From Cristatella mucedo (taxonomy: Eukaryota; Bryozoa; Phylactolaemata; Cristatellidae), in the NCBI GenBank assembly GCA_009760855.2, contig WPIO01000108.1:810001-874000 (forward strand): a DNA stretch of 64,000 nucleotides. The letters run 5' to 3'. Within the stretch, counting starts at the first letter, position 1. Every line of letters starts with the position of its first letter. The notes below the pieces were generated by a model that saw only the letters and a program-made list of their open reading frames with translations, made no database searches and was not told the origin of the DNA. Shown here piece after piece: positions 1 through 16,407 of the stretch. A program made the position numbers and the translations under genes.

Positions 1-780
1 AGCAGAGCGAGAGTGGGCGGAGCTTGGCGTTGCTGCGGCCTGCCGGCGCATCGCGACCGCGAGACGCGGTGCAGAAAGCAAGAAGCCGCGTGCCGCCCTC
101 CCCTCGGGGCTTCAGTTACGAGTCGGTGGCTGAGAAAAAACGGTCGCTTGCCGCTTGATTCGGTTTCGCCGGCGAAGGGACCCGGAAGCGTCCGGCCTCG
201 ATCTCGGAAGGCTGCGCTCGTGAGCGGCACGCGACGACCGAGCGAGCAGAACTCGGAGCGCTTCGGCGTTTCTTGCTGACGAAGTGCCAGCGCCCGTGAA
301 CGGGGCGTGCTCGTGGCGACGACGCGCGGGCGGCGAGCGAAAGCAGCAGCGTGAACGTCCGCTTTTTCGCTGCCTCGCATTAATTCCCACTAATTGCTCC
401 CAAAGCTCAAGTGGAGCTAACTCCGACGGACCCGTCGCGCCACGGCCTGACTTTGTGACTATTGAACGGAAGCTGAGAGTGCACCCTTTCCTCACAGATT
501 TCGCTGGCGGAGCCATAAGGGAGCATGGCCAGGGGGCATTTAACCCCTACAGCGGAGCAGCTACCTGGGCCCCTATTCCTACGCCCACCGACCGTCTCCG
601 ACGACGAAACCATGCTTCAATTCCACTCGCTGAGCCACCGACGAGTCCGGTTTGAATAAACGCTACGATTTTGCGCTTTAGGTTTTCATTAATAGTGAGT
701 CAAGCTCCTCCTACATGAAAGTTTTATGGTTCTAGACAATTCTATGATGGCTCCCTAGATGAAAGATTTAGCACCGCCAA
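1..780. other. GC-rich stretch, no gene recognised
   Basis: GC-rich DNA with overlapping open frames on both strands, none with a recognisable domain. The frames look like a product of base composition. Nothing further could be supported here. Confidence 0.5.
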
Positions 781-781
781 T

Positions 782-905
782 GACCGTGCTTCCTTTGCAG
801 TGTGTGTAAGGCGCAAAGAAAGAACATAGCTCTCAGCGGGCGCTATGCAAATGTCTCGTTGCTATTGTTGTCTTTTGTATTATTATTGAAATATTATTGC
901 TATTA

Positions 906-936
<31 letters not shown>

Positions 937-945
937 CATTATTGT
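782..945 (+). mobile_element. LINE family A 3' end fragment
   Basis: A diverged copy of the family A tail: a stretch resembling TTTGCAG, a spaced AAAG core and a GGGCGCTAT-like block, followed by a long run of ATT repeats, as in the better copies at 35.5 and 38.2 kb. No coding part remains. Confidence 0.5.
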
Positions 946-1079
946 CATCATTCGAAAGGGCAGCAGCGCGAAGCAGGGCTGCTGCCCTTTATTGTAGAGC
1001 GCCGAGTGTTACGCCTCTTGCGTAAGTTTTATTACGCCTTCTAAATTTTCGAGCCTCGCGACGGCGGCCATTTCTACGG

Positions 1080-1404
1080 ACATTCAGTCGCCCACTCCAG
1101 TCGTTTCCAGTCGATCGCTCGCTCTCACGCATTCTCGTCGCTCAGGATCATCGTAGAGCAGCGGTGTTCGCGGCATTGGCGGCGGCGGCGGCGGCGGACA
1201 GCCTGCAGGCTGTCCGCCAAATGCTGCTGTCGACGCACCGGCGCAGCACCGGCGCAAACTCGTGAGGACGCCGCTTTCCGGAGTCTGACACGTTGTCGGG
1301 CCTCCGCCGCCGCCACCATCGCCGCCGCTTGTGGTCTCTCCTCGCCTGGTCCGTCTCTGCAGCGCCCGGGAACGCGACCGCGCGCACGAGCCTCGATCGG
1401 CTAG
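1080..1404 (+). other. GC-rich block ending in a strong splice donor; possible noncoding exon
   Basis: A CpG-rich segment with a GGC repeat and a 26-bp perfect palindrome (1193-1218). It ends at CTAG followed by GTAAGT (GT at 1405), a near-consensus donor. It could be a 5' untranslated exon of a plus-strand gene such as the tetraspanin starting at 9488. That link is inference: no coding potential or promoter motif was identified. Confidence 0.2.
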
Positions 1405-2449
1405 GTAAGTCGTGGCCTCGCTATCGCCCGTCTCCGACGCCTGCAGCCTACCCTAACGCGCGTCACCCACGTCGCCGCCATCGTATCGTGGCTGCCTTTC
1501 AGGACGCGCGGACGGCTACGGTCGGCAGGGCTCGCGCGTCGCTGACGAAGTCGCGGACACGCCGACGCAGTGATAACAATGATAACCACAATGGGCACAC
1601 GTCGATTTGGTGGAGTCTGTGGCGTCAGCCTCGCGCGTCACCGCGTCCGTGGCGTACCCGTCAGCTACGCCGAGGACGCAATATGCTAAGCGTGCAGCGA
1701 CCTCGGCGAACGACCCCAGCGAAGGCGCCGTCGTGGAAACCGCCACTTGCCGCTACTAAGCTAGCGCTCGCAAGACAACGAAGGCGTGCAGCGGCGCGTT
1801 CCCGCGACGCGCGCGCATCGAGCTTCGAGCATCGCGCATTGCGCATCGAGCGTCGAGCTTTGCCGCCACCGCTGCTGCTGGCTGACTGACGAGGGCCACG
1901 ATTGCTACTTCGTCGGCGTCCTTCGCCGCGAGTCGAGCCTGTCCGGGACTGGGTCTTGGCCAAGGGGTCGGACGCTCGCACTAAACGACCCAGGTCGTGA
2001 GTTAGAATCCAGCAGCAGGCAACGCCACATTCTCCAGTGCGAGACGCAGCGATGGCCGCCGCTGCGGTGGCCATTCCATTCTGTCCACCCAAAGCCAAGA
2101 GCTACTAGCATTTCTTGTCCGTGACAGACTTGTCTTCCGAAAGCCCAAGTTCTTACCAACGTCGTATACGAAAACGGGTACAGCCAATCAGACATGCTTG
2201 AAGCATGTCTGCTCGCTGCTTGACCATAGCGCGTAAGAAATTACGTACCCCAACCACCGCGCTGGCGGCGGCGGCGGCGGCGGCTTTAAATTCGTTGACT
2301 GCTAGTAGCCTGCTGCCTACTAGGCATGATGACGTATGGCTATTATCGTTTTGTTATCGTCATTCGCGTTGCATTCCTTGATGCGGTTGCTGTTGCTAGG
2401 GTCCCGGAATTGGACACTAACAACAGACAACCCAAGCGCAGCCTCTAGC
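1405..2449. other. GC-rich noncoding stretch
   Basis: Continuous frames exist on both strands but are arginine- and alanine-rich low-complexity translations without domains. A GGC run lies near 2260-2285. No gene could be supported. Confidence 0.4.
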
Positions 2450-2499
2450 CGCAGGCCCCGCTGCACTTGATATTCGCAGCTCACACTTCACTTCCGTCG

Positions 2500-2645
2500 T
2501 CCTTCACTTTGGTCGTAGTTTGGAAGCCTGCAGTAAGCGATCCTTTATTGCCAACTGCAGGCAAGCAGTGGTGATAGCCGTCAAGACTCGTCTGCCACTA
2601 TACAAATGAGGCTGTTAAACCCACTGATATAATATAACAATAACA
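2500..2645 (+). mobile_element. SINE family 2, degraded copy
   Basis: This region resembles 63110-63245. Both share a GGTCGT..GAAGCC box, then TTGCCAACTGCA, GATAGCCGT, GACTC and an ending in AAATGAG. The copy at 63 kb has a better tRNA-like B box (GGGTTCGAAGCC), suggesting a tRNA-derived SINE. This copy is decayed and its start is uncertain. Confidence 0.4.
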
Positions 2646-2667
2646 ATAAAAATAAATAAATAAATAT

Positions 2668-2687
2668 ACATATATATATATGCAATG

Positions 2688-2723
<36 letters not shown>
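2668..2723. repeat. (TA)n microsatellite
   Basis: Nearly uninterrupted TA dinucleotides broken once by GCAATGTAAT. Confidence 0.9.
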
Positions 2724-2725
<2 letters not shown>

Positions 2726-2849
2726 TATACATGATAAAATAATATTATAACCCCGACTGCTTATCTCGACGCTCGTCTTAAGAATTCTCGCTCAACGTGC
2801 AATAGACCGTAATAATACATGGCTTGGTAATATTGAAGGTTCTGTCATT

Positions 2850-3249
2850 CAACTTCCGGTCATTTCATTCTCCTGGTCCAGCCTTGCTATCAGTCTACTC
2901 CCCATCTGGTTAGGCATCCTGCCACCCGAGTTTCTGAATCTAATCATTTAGATTGGACCTCATTTAGGCCTTGGTCGAAGTCCAAATCCCTTGGATACTA
3001 TGCCTTTAATTTGTATGCTCCCAAAGCCTGAAGCTCATTGACGAATGACGTCAAGAAATCCCCTGACTTTCTTTAAGATTACAAAGAAGTTGAAACACTT
3101 CCTGCTCATGACGGCATTTAGCGGGTCATCCTAATTTGTCCCTGTGTTCGTATACGGGCTGACACTGTGTGTGCTGCCACTAACGATATTCACATGTTGA
3201 CCCTGTACATGCCACCTCTAACCGTGTTGTACTTGCTCGAACATGCCTC
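2850..3249 (+). mobile_element. LINE family A, decayed 3' coding and UTR fragment
   Basis: The DNA aligns by eye with the last part of the family A reading frame (the region encoding [18 protein letters not shown], then the KAWNSLP region) and with the 3' UTR marker GACACTGTG..CTGCCACTAAC. Many indels break the frame. It stops at the target site duplication of the hAT element that follows. Confidence 0.7.
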
Positions 3250-3257
3250 CTATAAAG

Positions 3258-3561
3258 CAGGGGTTCTCAACCTGTGGATCTATCGACCAGGGGTCGCCCA
3301 AGACCACCGGAAAATACGCATTTCCGATAGCCCTTTCCTATAATTGCGCATTGTTTGTGTGATTAATCACCATGCGTTAATTATGTTCAACTTGTAATAA
3401 TAAAAAAAAATCTTCTTCCTATCTGATATTCACTTTGCAATTCATAGTAGCAAAATTACAGCTGTGCAGATGTAGCAACGAAAATAATTTTATTGGGGGT
3501 CGCCACAACATGAGAAACTGTGTAAAAGGATTGCGGCATTAGGAAGGTTTGAGAACCACTG
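3258..3561 (+). mobile_element. Nonautonomous hAT transposon (SPIN-like), 304 bp
   Basis: The element starts CAGGGGTTCTCAACC and ends GGTTTGAGAACCACTG, imperfect terminal inverted repeats of the hAT type. It is flanked by a perfect 8-bp direct repeat, CTATAAAG, at 3250-3257 and 3562-3569, the hAT target site duplication. The interior has no open frame, so it would have needed transposase in trans. The GGGGTCGCC, AGTAGCAAAATTACAG and GCAACGAAAATAATTTTAT stretches match what I recall of the SPIN group of short hAT elements. That family assignment is from memory and needs an alignment; the structure is read directly. Confidence 0.85.
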
Positions 3562-3624
3562 CTATAAAGCATGTGTACAGTGCCTATAAAGAGATTAAGT
3601 TCTCTCAGGTCGCCATGCCAAGTT

Positions 3625-3892
<268 letters not shown>

Positions 3893-4315
3893 AATACATT
3901 ATTAGCGTTATTATTAATATTATTCTTCTTCTTAATCTGCACGCTTTACAAATGAGACTGCCGAATCAGCTAGCATCCATCTTCATCCTCGGCACGTCGT
4001 ATTAGGGGCGCTAGGACGTGCTGACTCGCGGGCGCAACGACGACGCACTCAAGAATCCACGCCGCGCGCTCAAGCGCGAAAACGCGAATCCGTGTGGTGC
4101 GTAAACACACTGCGGCACGATACTTCGCGATAGTGCGCCGTAATACTGCCCGACCGTAAAATGGACAGCTCGCCAGGCGTAACGCTGCGCCACGCTATGG
4201 AGTGCGCGAGTCAGTATTGTCTGCAGAGTGAGCGCAACTCGCGCCTAGCCGGCCATTGACAGCGAGTCCATTGGTTGGACTTTGTAAACAATCGGTGCGA
4301 ACTCCGTCGGTCGGC

Positions 4316-4406
4316 GAACCGAGACCGCGGCGTGGCCGCGGCGTTGCCCCCTTCCGAAGCGAGCCAACGGCGCGCGTCGGAAGGGGGCAACGCCGCTGTC
4401 TCGGTT
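4316..4406. repeat. Long GC-rich inverted repeat (hairpin)
   Basis: A perfect 20-bp arm at 4338-4357 is the reverse complement of 4377-4396, with a 19-bp loop. Outer segments AACCGAGAC (near 4318) and GTCTCGGTT (near 4398) extend the pairing imperfectly. It could be the core of a foldback element or a local inversion duplication. Confidence 0.8.
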
Positions 4407-4599
4407 CCCCCGAGAAGGGCAACGCCAGTTACGACGACGCCGGCCATGCCTGACCCTTCGGAAGAACCTGACCCCTGCGCCAGCTCTCTCGGTCGTCGTA
4501 AAGCGTACGCGCAGCTCAGAGGCGTTATCAAATGCATTATTATATATTAATAACATTATTATTATTATTACTGTTCTTCGGGCTCGCATCCAAAGGGGA

Positions 4600-4833
4600 A
4601 CCGCGGACGTGGACGCCGTCTCAGCCGCCCGCCCGTCCGCTCACGGCGCGGCATCGCGCGGCGGCTACGCGGCGCCGCGAAGTGGCCCAAGTTCACTTCC
4701 GGTGGCGGCTGCAGCGGTGGCGGCGGCGGCGCGAGAGGAGGAGGAGGAAGGCGAAGTTTGAAAGCGAGCGAAAGCGGCGGCGGCGGCGGCGACGCCGCCT
4801 GGCGGCGAGAGACGCGCGCCTATACTCACGCGG
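4600..4833 (+). other. GC-rich block ending in a strong splice donor; possible noncoding exon
   Basis: Arg-rich low-complexity frames only. The block ends CGCGG followed by GTAAGTT (GT at 4834), a near-consensus donor. It may be an alternative first exon of a plus-strand transcript. No domain or promoter motif supports a specific gene. Confidence 0.2.
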
Positions 4834-5519
4834 GTAAGTTCATGGCTGCCTGCGACGAGTGCGCGTCGACGCGTCGTCGACGAGAGTGCGAGCGAGCAGA
4901 GCGTGGTCCTTTTCAAGCAGCGCCCGCGCTCGCTCGCTTTGGCTCCGACGGCCGTCGCCTGGCACTTGGCAAACGGCGGCGGCGGAGGAGGGACGTCGTC
5001 ATGCGGCACTAGCAACGGCCGCCGTTTGGCCGCGAATTGGAGCGTGCCGCTGGAACGGCATCAAAGGCGAGTGGCAGTGCATTAGCACACGCCGCCGCCG
5101 TCGCGCCAGCATCTCCTGGCAAGCGCTCGCGGCACGAATAAATGAGGTCAATGGCTGCCGGTCGGGCTCTCTCTCTCTCGCGCGGCCATGTCTCGCAGAC
5201 TTCGGCGACTTCCTGCGCAGGCTAATTACGACGCCGGGAGCGGCTGGGTGGCAGCGACGGCGATGCCGCGACGAGCGCTGGCTGCCGCCGCCGCCGCCGC
5301 ATCGTCGCAAGCATTAAAACGGCAGCGGCGGCGCGTTCGGCCAAATGTCAGTTGAAAATACAATCCTAGTTATTTCGCATCAATTTCATCAGGGTCGATT
5401 GCGTTACCCCCGAGCCGCCACCAGCGCGGCCATGCCTCGAAGCGCTGCGGCGCCGAGTCGCACCTTACGTCGCGGTGGGCTGTAAATGACGCGTAGAGGA
5501 TCGCTCGGTGAAAAGCCCG

Positions 5520-5728
5520 GTCACTTGTTATTTCCATGATGTTGACCCTGTGCATGTCGCCGCTAGGAATGCTATGCTTTTTGACTTTGTTCGTGTAACT
5601 ACTAACCATTTGAGAGTGCATGCTTCCTTTACAGCAGCGTACAGTGTGCGTAAAGTGCCTAGAAAGAGATTGAGTTGTCTAAAGGCGCTATACAAATATA
5701 TTGTTACTATTGCTACATTATTATATTA
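5520..5728 (+). mobile_element. LINE family A 3' end fragment
   Basis: Contains TTGACCCTGTGCATGTC, then a core close to AAGTGCCTAGAAAGAGATTG, AAAGGCGCTATACAAA and a terminal ATT-rich run, all diagnostic of the family A tail. Confidence 0.75.
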
Positions 5729-5784
5729 TTCCGGCCAGCTCGGCCGCTAAATGGGACCCCTGAGAAATACGCGTCGGATTTGAA

Positions 5785-5992
5785 ATGGGAATTGAAATTT
5801 CAGCCTCGGACGTCCGGATATCCGGCCTCAGGACGATAAGTGACATTTTGGCCGAGGACGTGATTTCAGACGTTCAGGCCCCGATGTTTTGGAACGATTT
5901 CCGGTACGCCGCCGCCGCCGACACAGTGAACCACCATTTCGGCCATCGAGAGATAGTCACTTCCCGCGGGGCTCGCTCTCAGCTATGTCAGC
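5785..5992 (+). other. Open segment ending in a consensus donor; possible exon
   Basis: A plus-strand frame starts at an ATG (5785) and runs beyond a strong donor (GC followed by GTAAGTGCG, GT at 5993). The encoded stretch, about 69 residues to the donor, has no recognised domain. It could be a coding or 5' untranslated exon, or chance. Confidence 0.2.
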
Positions 5993-6227
5993 GTAAGTGC
6001 GCGGTTTGCACGATACGCGGAAGGTTGAGTGCCGATGTCGTCTATGGCTTTAACCCCGTGTTGGCTGCACGCGTTCGCTTTCGTCTTCCAGTTTCGCCCC
6101 TTTTTCAGGTAGGATGCGGCCATGAAGGAAGTGACGATCGCACGGTTCTGCCGCTCCTCTGAGCAATTTGACTCGAGCTTCATATCGAGCTCTTGTGCAT
6201 GCTCTAACCAAGGGCGGCTACTCACTG

Positions 6228-6312
6228 CAGAGCAAAGCAAGCCCGTCTGCTTTGCCGAACGCAGTCTTTGCGGCTTTGTCCAGTTACAGACGGAAATACA
6301 TTACGCTAAGGA
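6228..6312 (+). mobile_element. Possible LINE family B 3' tail remnant
   Basis: CAGTCTTTGCGGCTTTGTCCA followed by CAGACGGAAATACATTAC resembles the family B 3' end at 19540-19600 and 15330-15368. The rest of the element is absent. Confidence 0.4.
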
Positions 6313-7127
6313 GATACATTGGCTTCGCTCTTCGACGACTTGCGGTCTCGTATCGCAAGCGGCCGAGTGCCATCCAGTTCTATACGGTTCTTATGGTCGA
6401 CAGCATTCGCTGCTTCTGACTTCCGTCCACTGCGGTGCGGCTACCGGTGCGGCCGCCAGTGTTTGCTCGGAGAGACTGTTCTAATGGCGCACGGAGGAAT
6501 CATAAAAAACGGAGAAACCCATGGCCTTGCTCCCTCTGGCGGTCCTTGGCGAGGACCCCTTGGCGAGGCTATCCGTCGTTTATTCACACGCTAGCGAACG
6601 CATTAGCGTCGACAGAATGCAGCAGATTCATGCCTGCACGTGAGCCAATTGAGTGACGCTGATTGGCGCTCGGCCATGACCTTGGGGTTGACCAGATTTG
6701 ACTGCTGGTGCAGGAATGAGAGGAGTAATGAGAGGGAGAGTGGGAATGAGAGAGGGAGAATCATTGAGGGAGAATGAAAATAAGAGGAGGAAAGGCTCTT
6801 TGACGATCCCTAAAGGGCATCGATTCAATTCAACAATAACTACAACTAAAAACATATAGCGCCCCAGCGAAATTAAAGAAAGATTGATAATGCAGTCACT
6901 CGACAATCGCTGACTGCCGCGGGCGTTTTGACTCGCTCGCTCGCGTAAGCTTATGACACGCTTGCGTAAGTAGAGACGTCACTCAAGCCGATCGGCGATC
7001 TTTGCCGCCTGAGGCTGCTTGTTCACTCGGAGAAGAGCAGATAAACGAATAGCGAGGCGACGGACACACCCAGGCACCCGAACGCTGGCATGTACGCAGG
7101 GCTTTCTTTCGCTGCTAAACATGCCTA
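6313..7127. other. Noncoding stretch
   Basis: No domain-bearing frame on either strand. A purine-rich GAGAGGGAGA-type region lies at about 6715-6795. Confidence 0.4.
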
Positions 7128-7183
7128 CCTATATATATATATATATATAATATATATATATTATATATATATATATATACATG

Positions 7184-7272
<89 letters not shown>

Positions 7273-7285
7273 TATATATATATAA
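7128..7285. repeat. (TA)n microsatellite
   Basis: About 155 bp of TA with small interruptions, directly beside the 3' end of a minus-strand LINE A copy. That is consistent with growth from the AT-rich LINE tail. Confidence 0.95.
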
Positions 7286-7286
7286 T

Positions 7287-7758
7287 GCACTTGATAAAGC
7301 GCCATCAGATAACTCAATCTCCTTCTAGGCGCTTTACATTTGCTGCAGAGGGAAACGCGATTAAATAGGTGAGTAAAATCGTGCTTGATAAACAACATGA
7401 ATAACATGATTAGAGGTGACATGCACATGGTCAGCATGCAAATGAGGTTAGTGGCAGCATGCATAGTGTCAGCACGCATAAGCACATGAACGACGAATCA
7501 CAGGGATCCACTAAATGCTGGTCATAAATAGGTGTGTTTTTAAGTCCTTTTTAAATGTCGTCAAGTCAGGGGATCTTCTGACGCAAGTCGGGAGGGAGTT
7601 CCAGGCTTTGGGAGCATACGAACTAAATGCACGGTCTCCAAAGGATTTAAGGTTTGTACGAGGTATTGGTAAACTATTGGATTCCGAAAAGCGGGTGGTA
7701 CGATGCTTGGCCTGGTGGGGAGTAGATCTGAGAGATAGGCTGGAGCCAAAGATAAAGA
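7287..7758 (-). mobile_element. LINE family A, 3' portion of an interrupted minus-strand copy
   Basis: Reading the minus strand from 7758 gives the family A ending: AYLSDLLP, then [20 protein letters not shown], then the 3' UTR and the GCGCTTTATCAAGTGCATT tail. The 5' continuation is at 8490-8960, on the other side of a plus-strand insertion. A frame break in the histidine/arginine segment shows it is dead. Confidence 0.85.
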
Positions 7759-8487
7759 TACCACATCTAAGTTGGTCCATGCATTCGTGACATCCCGTCT
7801 CGACTTCTGCAACTCACTGCTTACTGGCCTACCAGCATGTGCTATCAGGCGATTGCAGCTGATGCAAAACTCGGCAGCTAGACTTGTCTGTCGTGAGCGT
7901 CACAGTTGCCATGCTACTCCATTTCTCGCCGACCTGCACTGGCTACCAGTCAAGCAACGGATTGACTTCAAGGTTTTGTCGCTCACTTTTAGGTCACTTC
8001 ATTCTATCGCTCCAGCCTATCTTTCAGATATACTACCCCATCAGGCCAAGCATCGTACCACCCGCTTTTCAGAATCCAACAGTCTAGAAATACCTCGTAC
8101 AAACCTTAAATCCTTTGGAGACCGTGCATTTAGTTCGTATGCTCCCACAGCCTGGAACTCCCTCCCGACCTGCGTCAGAACATCCCCCGACCTGACCACA
8201 TTTAAAAGGAACCTAAAAACACTTATTTAGGACAGCATTTAGCGGGTCCCTGTGATTCGTCCTTGTTGTGCTTATGCGTGCTGACACTGTGCATGCTGCC
8301 ACTAACAACATTCGCATGCTGACCCTGTGCATGTCACACCTAACCATATTATTCAATTTGTTTGTTTACCAAGCATGATTTTACTCACCATTCAATTGCA
8401 TTTCCCTTTGCAGCAAATGTAAAGCGCCTAGAGAGAGATTAAGTTCTCTGAGGGCGCTTTATCAAGTGAATTATTATTATTGAATTA
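7759..8487 (+). mobile_element. LINE family A copy nested inside another family A copy
   Basis: A 5'-truncated plus-strand element starts at the segment encoding [19 protein letters not shown] and runs through the end of the reading frame (NLKTLI then stop), the 3' UTR and an ATT tail. It interrupts the minus-strand copy: AAAG occurs at both junctions, and joining the flanks restores continuous family A sequence. It inserted after the minus copy. Confidence 0.85.
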
Positions 8488-8960
8488 TTATAAAGAATGA
8501 AGTGGCCTAAAAGTGAGAGACAAAACCTTGAATTTAATCCGTTGCTTGACTGGTAGCCAGTGGAGGTCGGCAAGAAGTGGTGTGGTGTTGCAACTTCGAC
8601 GCTCACGACAGACAAGCCTAGCTGCGGAGTTTTGCACCATCTGTAATCGCCTGATTGCACATGCCAGTAGGCCAGCAAGCAGTGAGTTACAGAAGTCAAG
8701 ACGGGATGTCACAAATGCATGGACCAACTTGGACGTGGTATCCTTATCTAAACAACCCGAATTTTAGCAACGTTATGTAGCTGAAGGTTGGCGGACTTGA
8801 TTGTGGAGCTGACGCGGTCGTCTAACGAGAGGTCACTTTGGAACACGACACCTAGATTTCGAGCTGATTCAACGGGAGATATGCTGGCAGAGCCAAAATG
8901 ATATGCAGTTCATCTACGTAGTAATCAGCAAAAGCCCATGCGTAGCCAAGAAGAGTCCGT
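8488..8960 (-). mobile_element. LINE family A, 5' portion of the interrupted minus-strand copy
   Basis: The minus strand encodes decayed reverse transcriptase C-terminal sequence ([48 protein letters not shown]) up to the junction with the nested element. Its other half is at 7287-7758. Further 5' sequence fades around 8950. Confidence 0.8.
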
Positions 8961-9214
8961 AGTATTCATTCAAGGATAGCGGCTAACCGACATCGTTTGT
9001 CGCTAAGATCTGGGCGTTATCGCCATAGGACGACCGGCCCCGCCCCGCTCTCATTGGGCGCTTCAATCCAGCAACGAACGCTCGCTGATGATATTTGACA
9101 GGCTTTGGCTAGCAGCGAGGCGTAGCGTCTGAGGCATAGCGTCTAACGGCATCTTCGACGGAAGCGATTCAGGCCTGAACTTCGGACGCAGCCTCTTACG
9201 TTGAAGCTGTATCG

Positions 9215-9431
<217 letters not shown>

Positions 9432-9487
9432 CAGCAGGAAGGCTGCCGTTCCGAAGTTCGCCGCCCAAGCCAATTTTGTATGCGAGC

Positions 9488-14279
<4,792 letters not shown>

Positions 14280-14789
14280 ACGCTTGCTTCCGGCAGATGG
14301 CGGACGTGGCGAGTTTGACGGCGAAGTTTCCGGTTTGACAGGGAGCTCGAGTCGCCGACTGCAGTCAGGCTGACGACGAGCCGAAGCGAGCGCCAAGGTC
14401 GTGCAAGGTCGCCGCTGCCCGAGCTTCGCCGCTGCCCGTGCTCGCGTTAGCATTTTTATCATAAGGAAGATGCAAATACATGCAGCGAGCGATGCACGCT
14501 GGGAACCGTTACCATGGAAGAACGCAAAAAGTGCCTAAAGCCAGTAAGGAACAATGACTAAAGGCAACGATAACAAAGAGCGAGCAAGTAGAGTGAACTG
14601 CTCTTTACGTACTTCGCGTGCTGCTGCTGTTCCGGAAAGTGGGAGAGGAGCACGCTACGCAACGCGACTCGATGCGTCGATCGGCGAGAGACGCTCGTTT
14701 GTAAAACCAGCCCGTGTTTCGCTAGCATTCACGAACCATACTTATGCAATTCTTACTCTCACCCACTTGGCCCGCCTTCATACATAACT

Positions 14790-15370
14790 TAAGTGCCGCA
14801 CCAGTTTCGGCCCTCTCGTGCCCTCAAGTCCTCCATGGATCATGATTGAGCAGTTCCATTCTCACGCTTATGCCCGCTGTCAGTCGAAGCTTTTGTTCTG
14901 TAGGCCCTAGACAGTGGAACTCACTTCCACTATTCTTACAAAATGGCATCTTCTCTCCGGATTCCGACTGTGGCAATCACAGTCAAATAAGATTACAAGA
15001 ATACGCTTGGGCAGGCATTCTTATATGCAGAGTATACCCGTATGCGGAGTGAGACTAATATTGGATAACAATCTGGGACGCAGAACTGCTTTCTTATTGG
15101 CAGAGTATTCCTACATCCGATATTCTTATTCGCCAAGTCGACTTCCATGCTACTGACTCACTCGACTGCTTTCCTGACTCACCCTGTGCGTCTCACACCT
15201 GTGCGTCTCACTTACTTTGTGTAACATGAGATGAAGTCAGTTAGCTGGCATATGCCGGAAGAACCGGAAGCCAATTACGCTTTAAGTGAGACATCGAAAA
15301 CTCTCCAGCATAACACGCGGCAATGTAGTCCTTATGGCTTTGTGGAGCTACAGACGGAGATTACGTACAT
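14790..15370 (+). mobile_element. LINE family B, decayed 3' fragment
   Basis: Aligns with the end of the family B element (56930-60340, minus): the CACCAGTTTCGGCCCTCTCG and GACAGTGGAACTC regions, then the 3' tail GGCTTTGTGGAGCTACAGAC and ATTACGTACAT. The frame is broken. Confidence 0.6.
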
Positions 15371-15663
15371 AAATTCTTGCCTAACGTTTGCAAACGTGTA
15401 TGCTCGTGCGCTTGTTTTTGTTTGTATTTATGAACATGCATGCACACGTGCACACACGCACTACGAGCGCGCACAAACGAACGCACTCACGTACGCAGGC
15501 ACGCTCTTGTATGCACACGCACATGGATACTAGCTGATTTAGCAGTTTTTTTGTATAGCGACACAAGAGCCTTTAAAGCTATCACCATCGCTTGCAGCGA
15601 CGATAAAAAATCACTCACCACAGGATTCAAACCCACGATCTCGGTCCCGAGGTCGGGAAAGCA

Positions 15664-15823
<160 letters not shown>

Positions 15824-16023
15824 TTTGTCTGCTCGTCTCTCTGCTCGTCATCTGCTCGTCTCTCTGCCTTCGCATGCCGTTGTTGTACATGTACTTCGTC
15901 GTCGCTGTCGCTCAGAGAGCTAGACGTTCCGTAGGGAAGAGACCAAGTGTGCAAGACAGCGAGGCAAGAAAAAAAGATGTCGGCACATCTGGGCTACTTG
16001 GAGCTGTAGAAGTATGTAAGTGA

Positions 16024-16407
16024 AGCGTGAGGCTATGAAGCGATGCAGCTATGCAGCCGTAGATTTCGATTTCGTAGATTTCGATTTAGATTTCGATTCG
16101 AGGTGATTTCTAATTCGGATGCGGATGGATTCGCAGGAAGCCCGACTATTTCGTCGTCGTTGCGTCGTTCCCGCCGAAGAGCAACGAGACGAGCGATCTC
16201 TATGAACCAGGTGACCGATGAAAACTTCTGAGGTACTGAGTGACAAATCGAGGTTCTATCACTCGCTCTCAGGTTCCGTCGTTCTCTGGCGCCAGCCTAC
16301 CTATCGGATCTGCTCCCCCACCAGGCTAAACAACTTACCACCCGCTTCTCCGAATTAAATCGCTCAGCGTGAGGCTATGAAGCGTGAGGCTATGAAGCGA
16401 TGCAGCT
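16024..16407 (+). repeat. Short duplication flanking a LINE A fragment
   Basis: A 27-bp word containing GCGTGAGGCTATGAAGCGAT occurs at 16024-16050 and again at 16381-16407, with a partial third copy just before the second. Between them, 16258-16370 encodes the LINE A motif [16 protein letters not shown] copy number change around a LINE relic is the simplest reading. Confidence 0.6.

Noticed and set aside
1293-1889. 198-residue Arg-rich frame
   Set aside because: GC-rich DNA produces open frames on both strands here; no domain and many equally long shadows.
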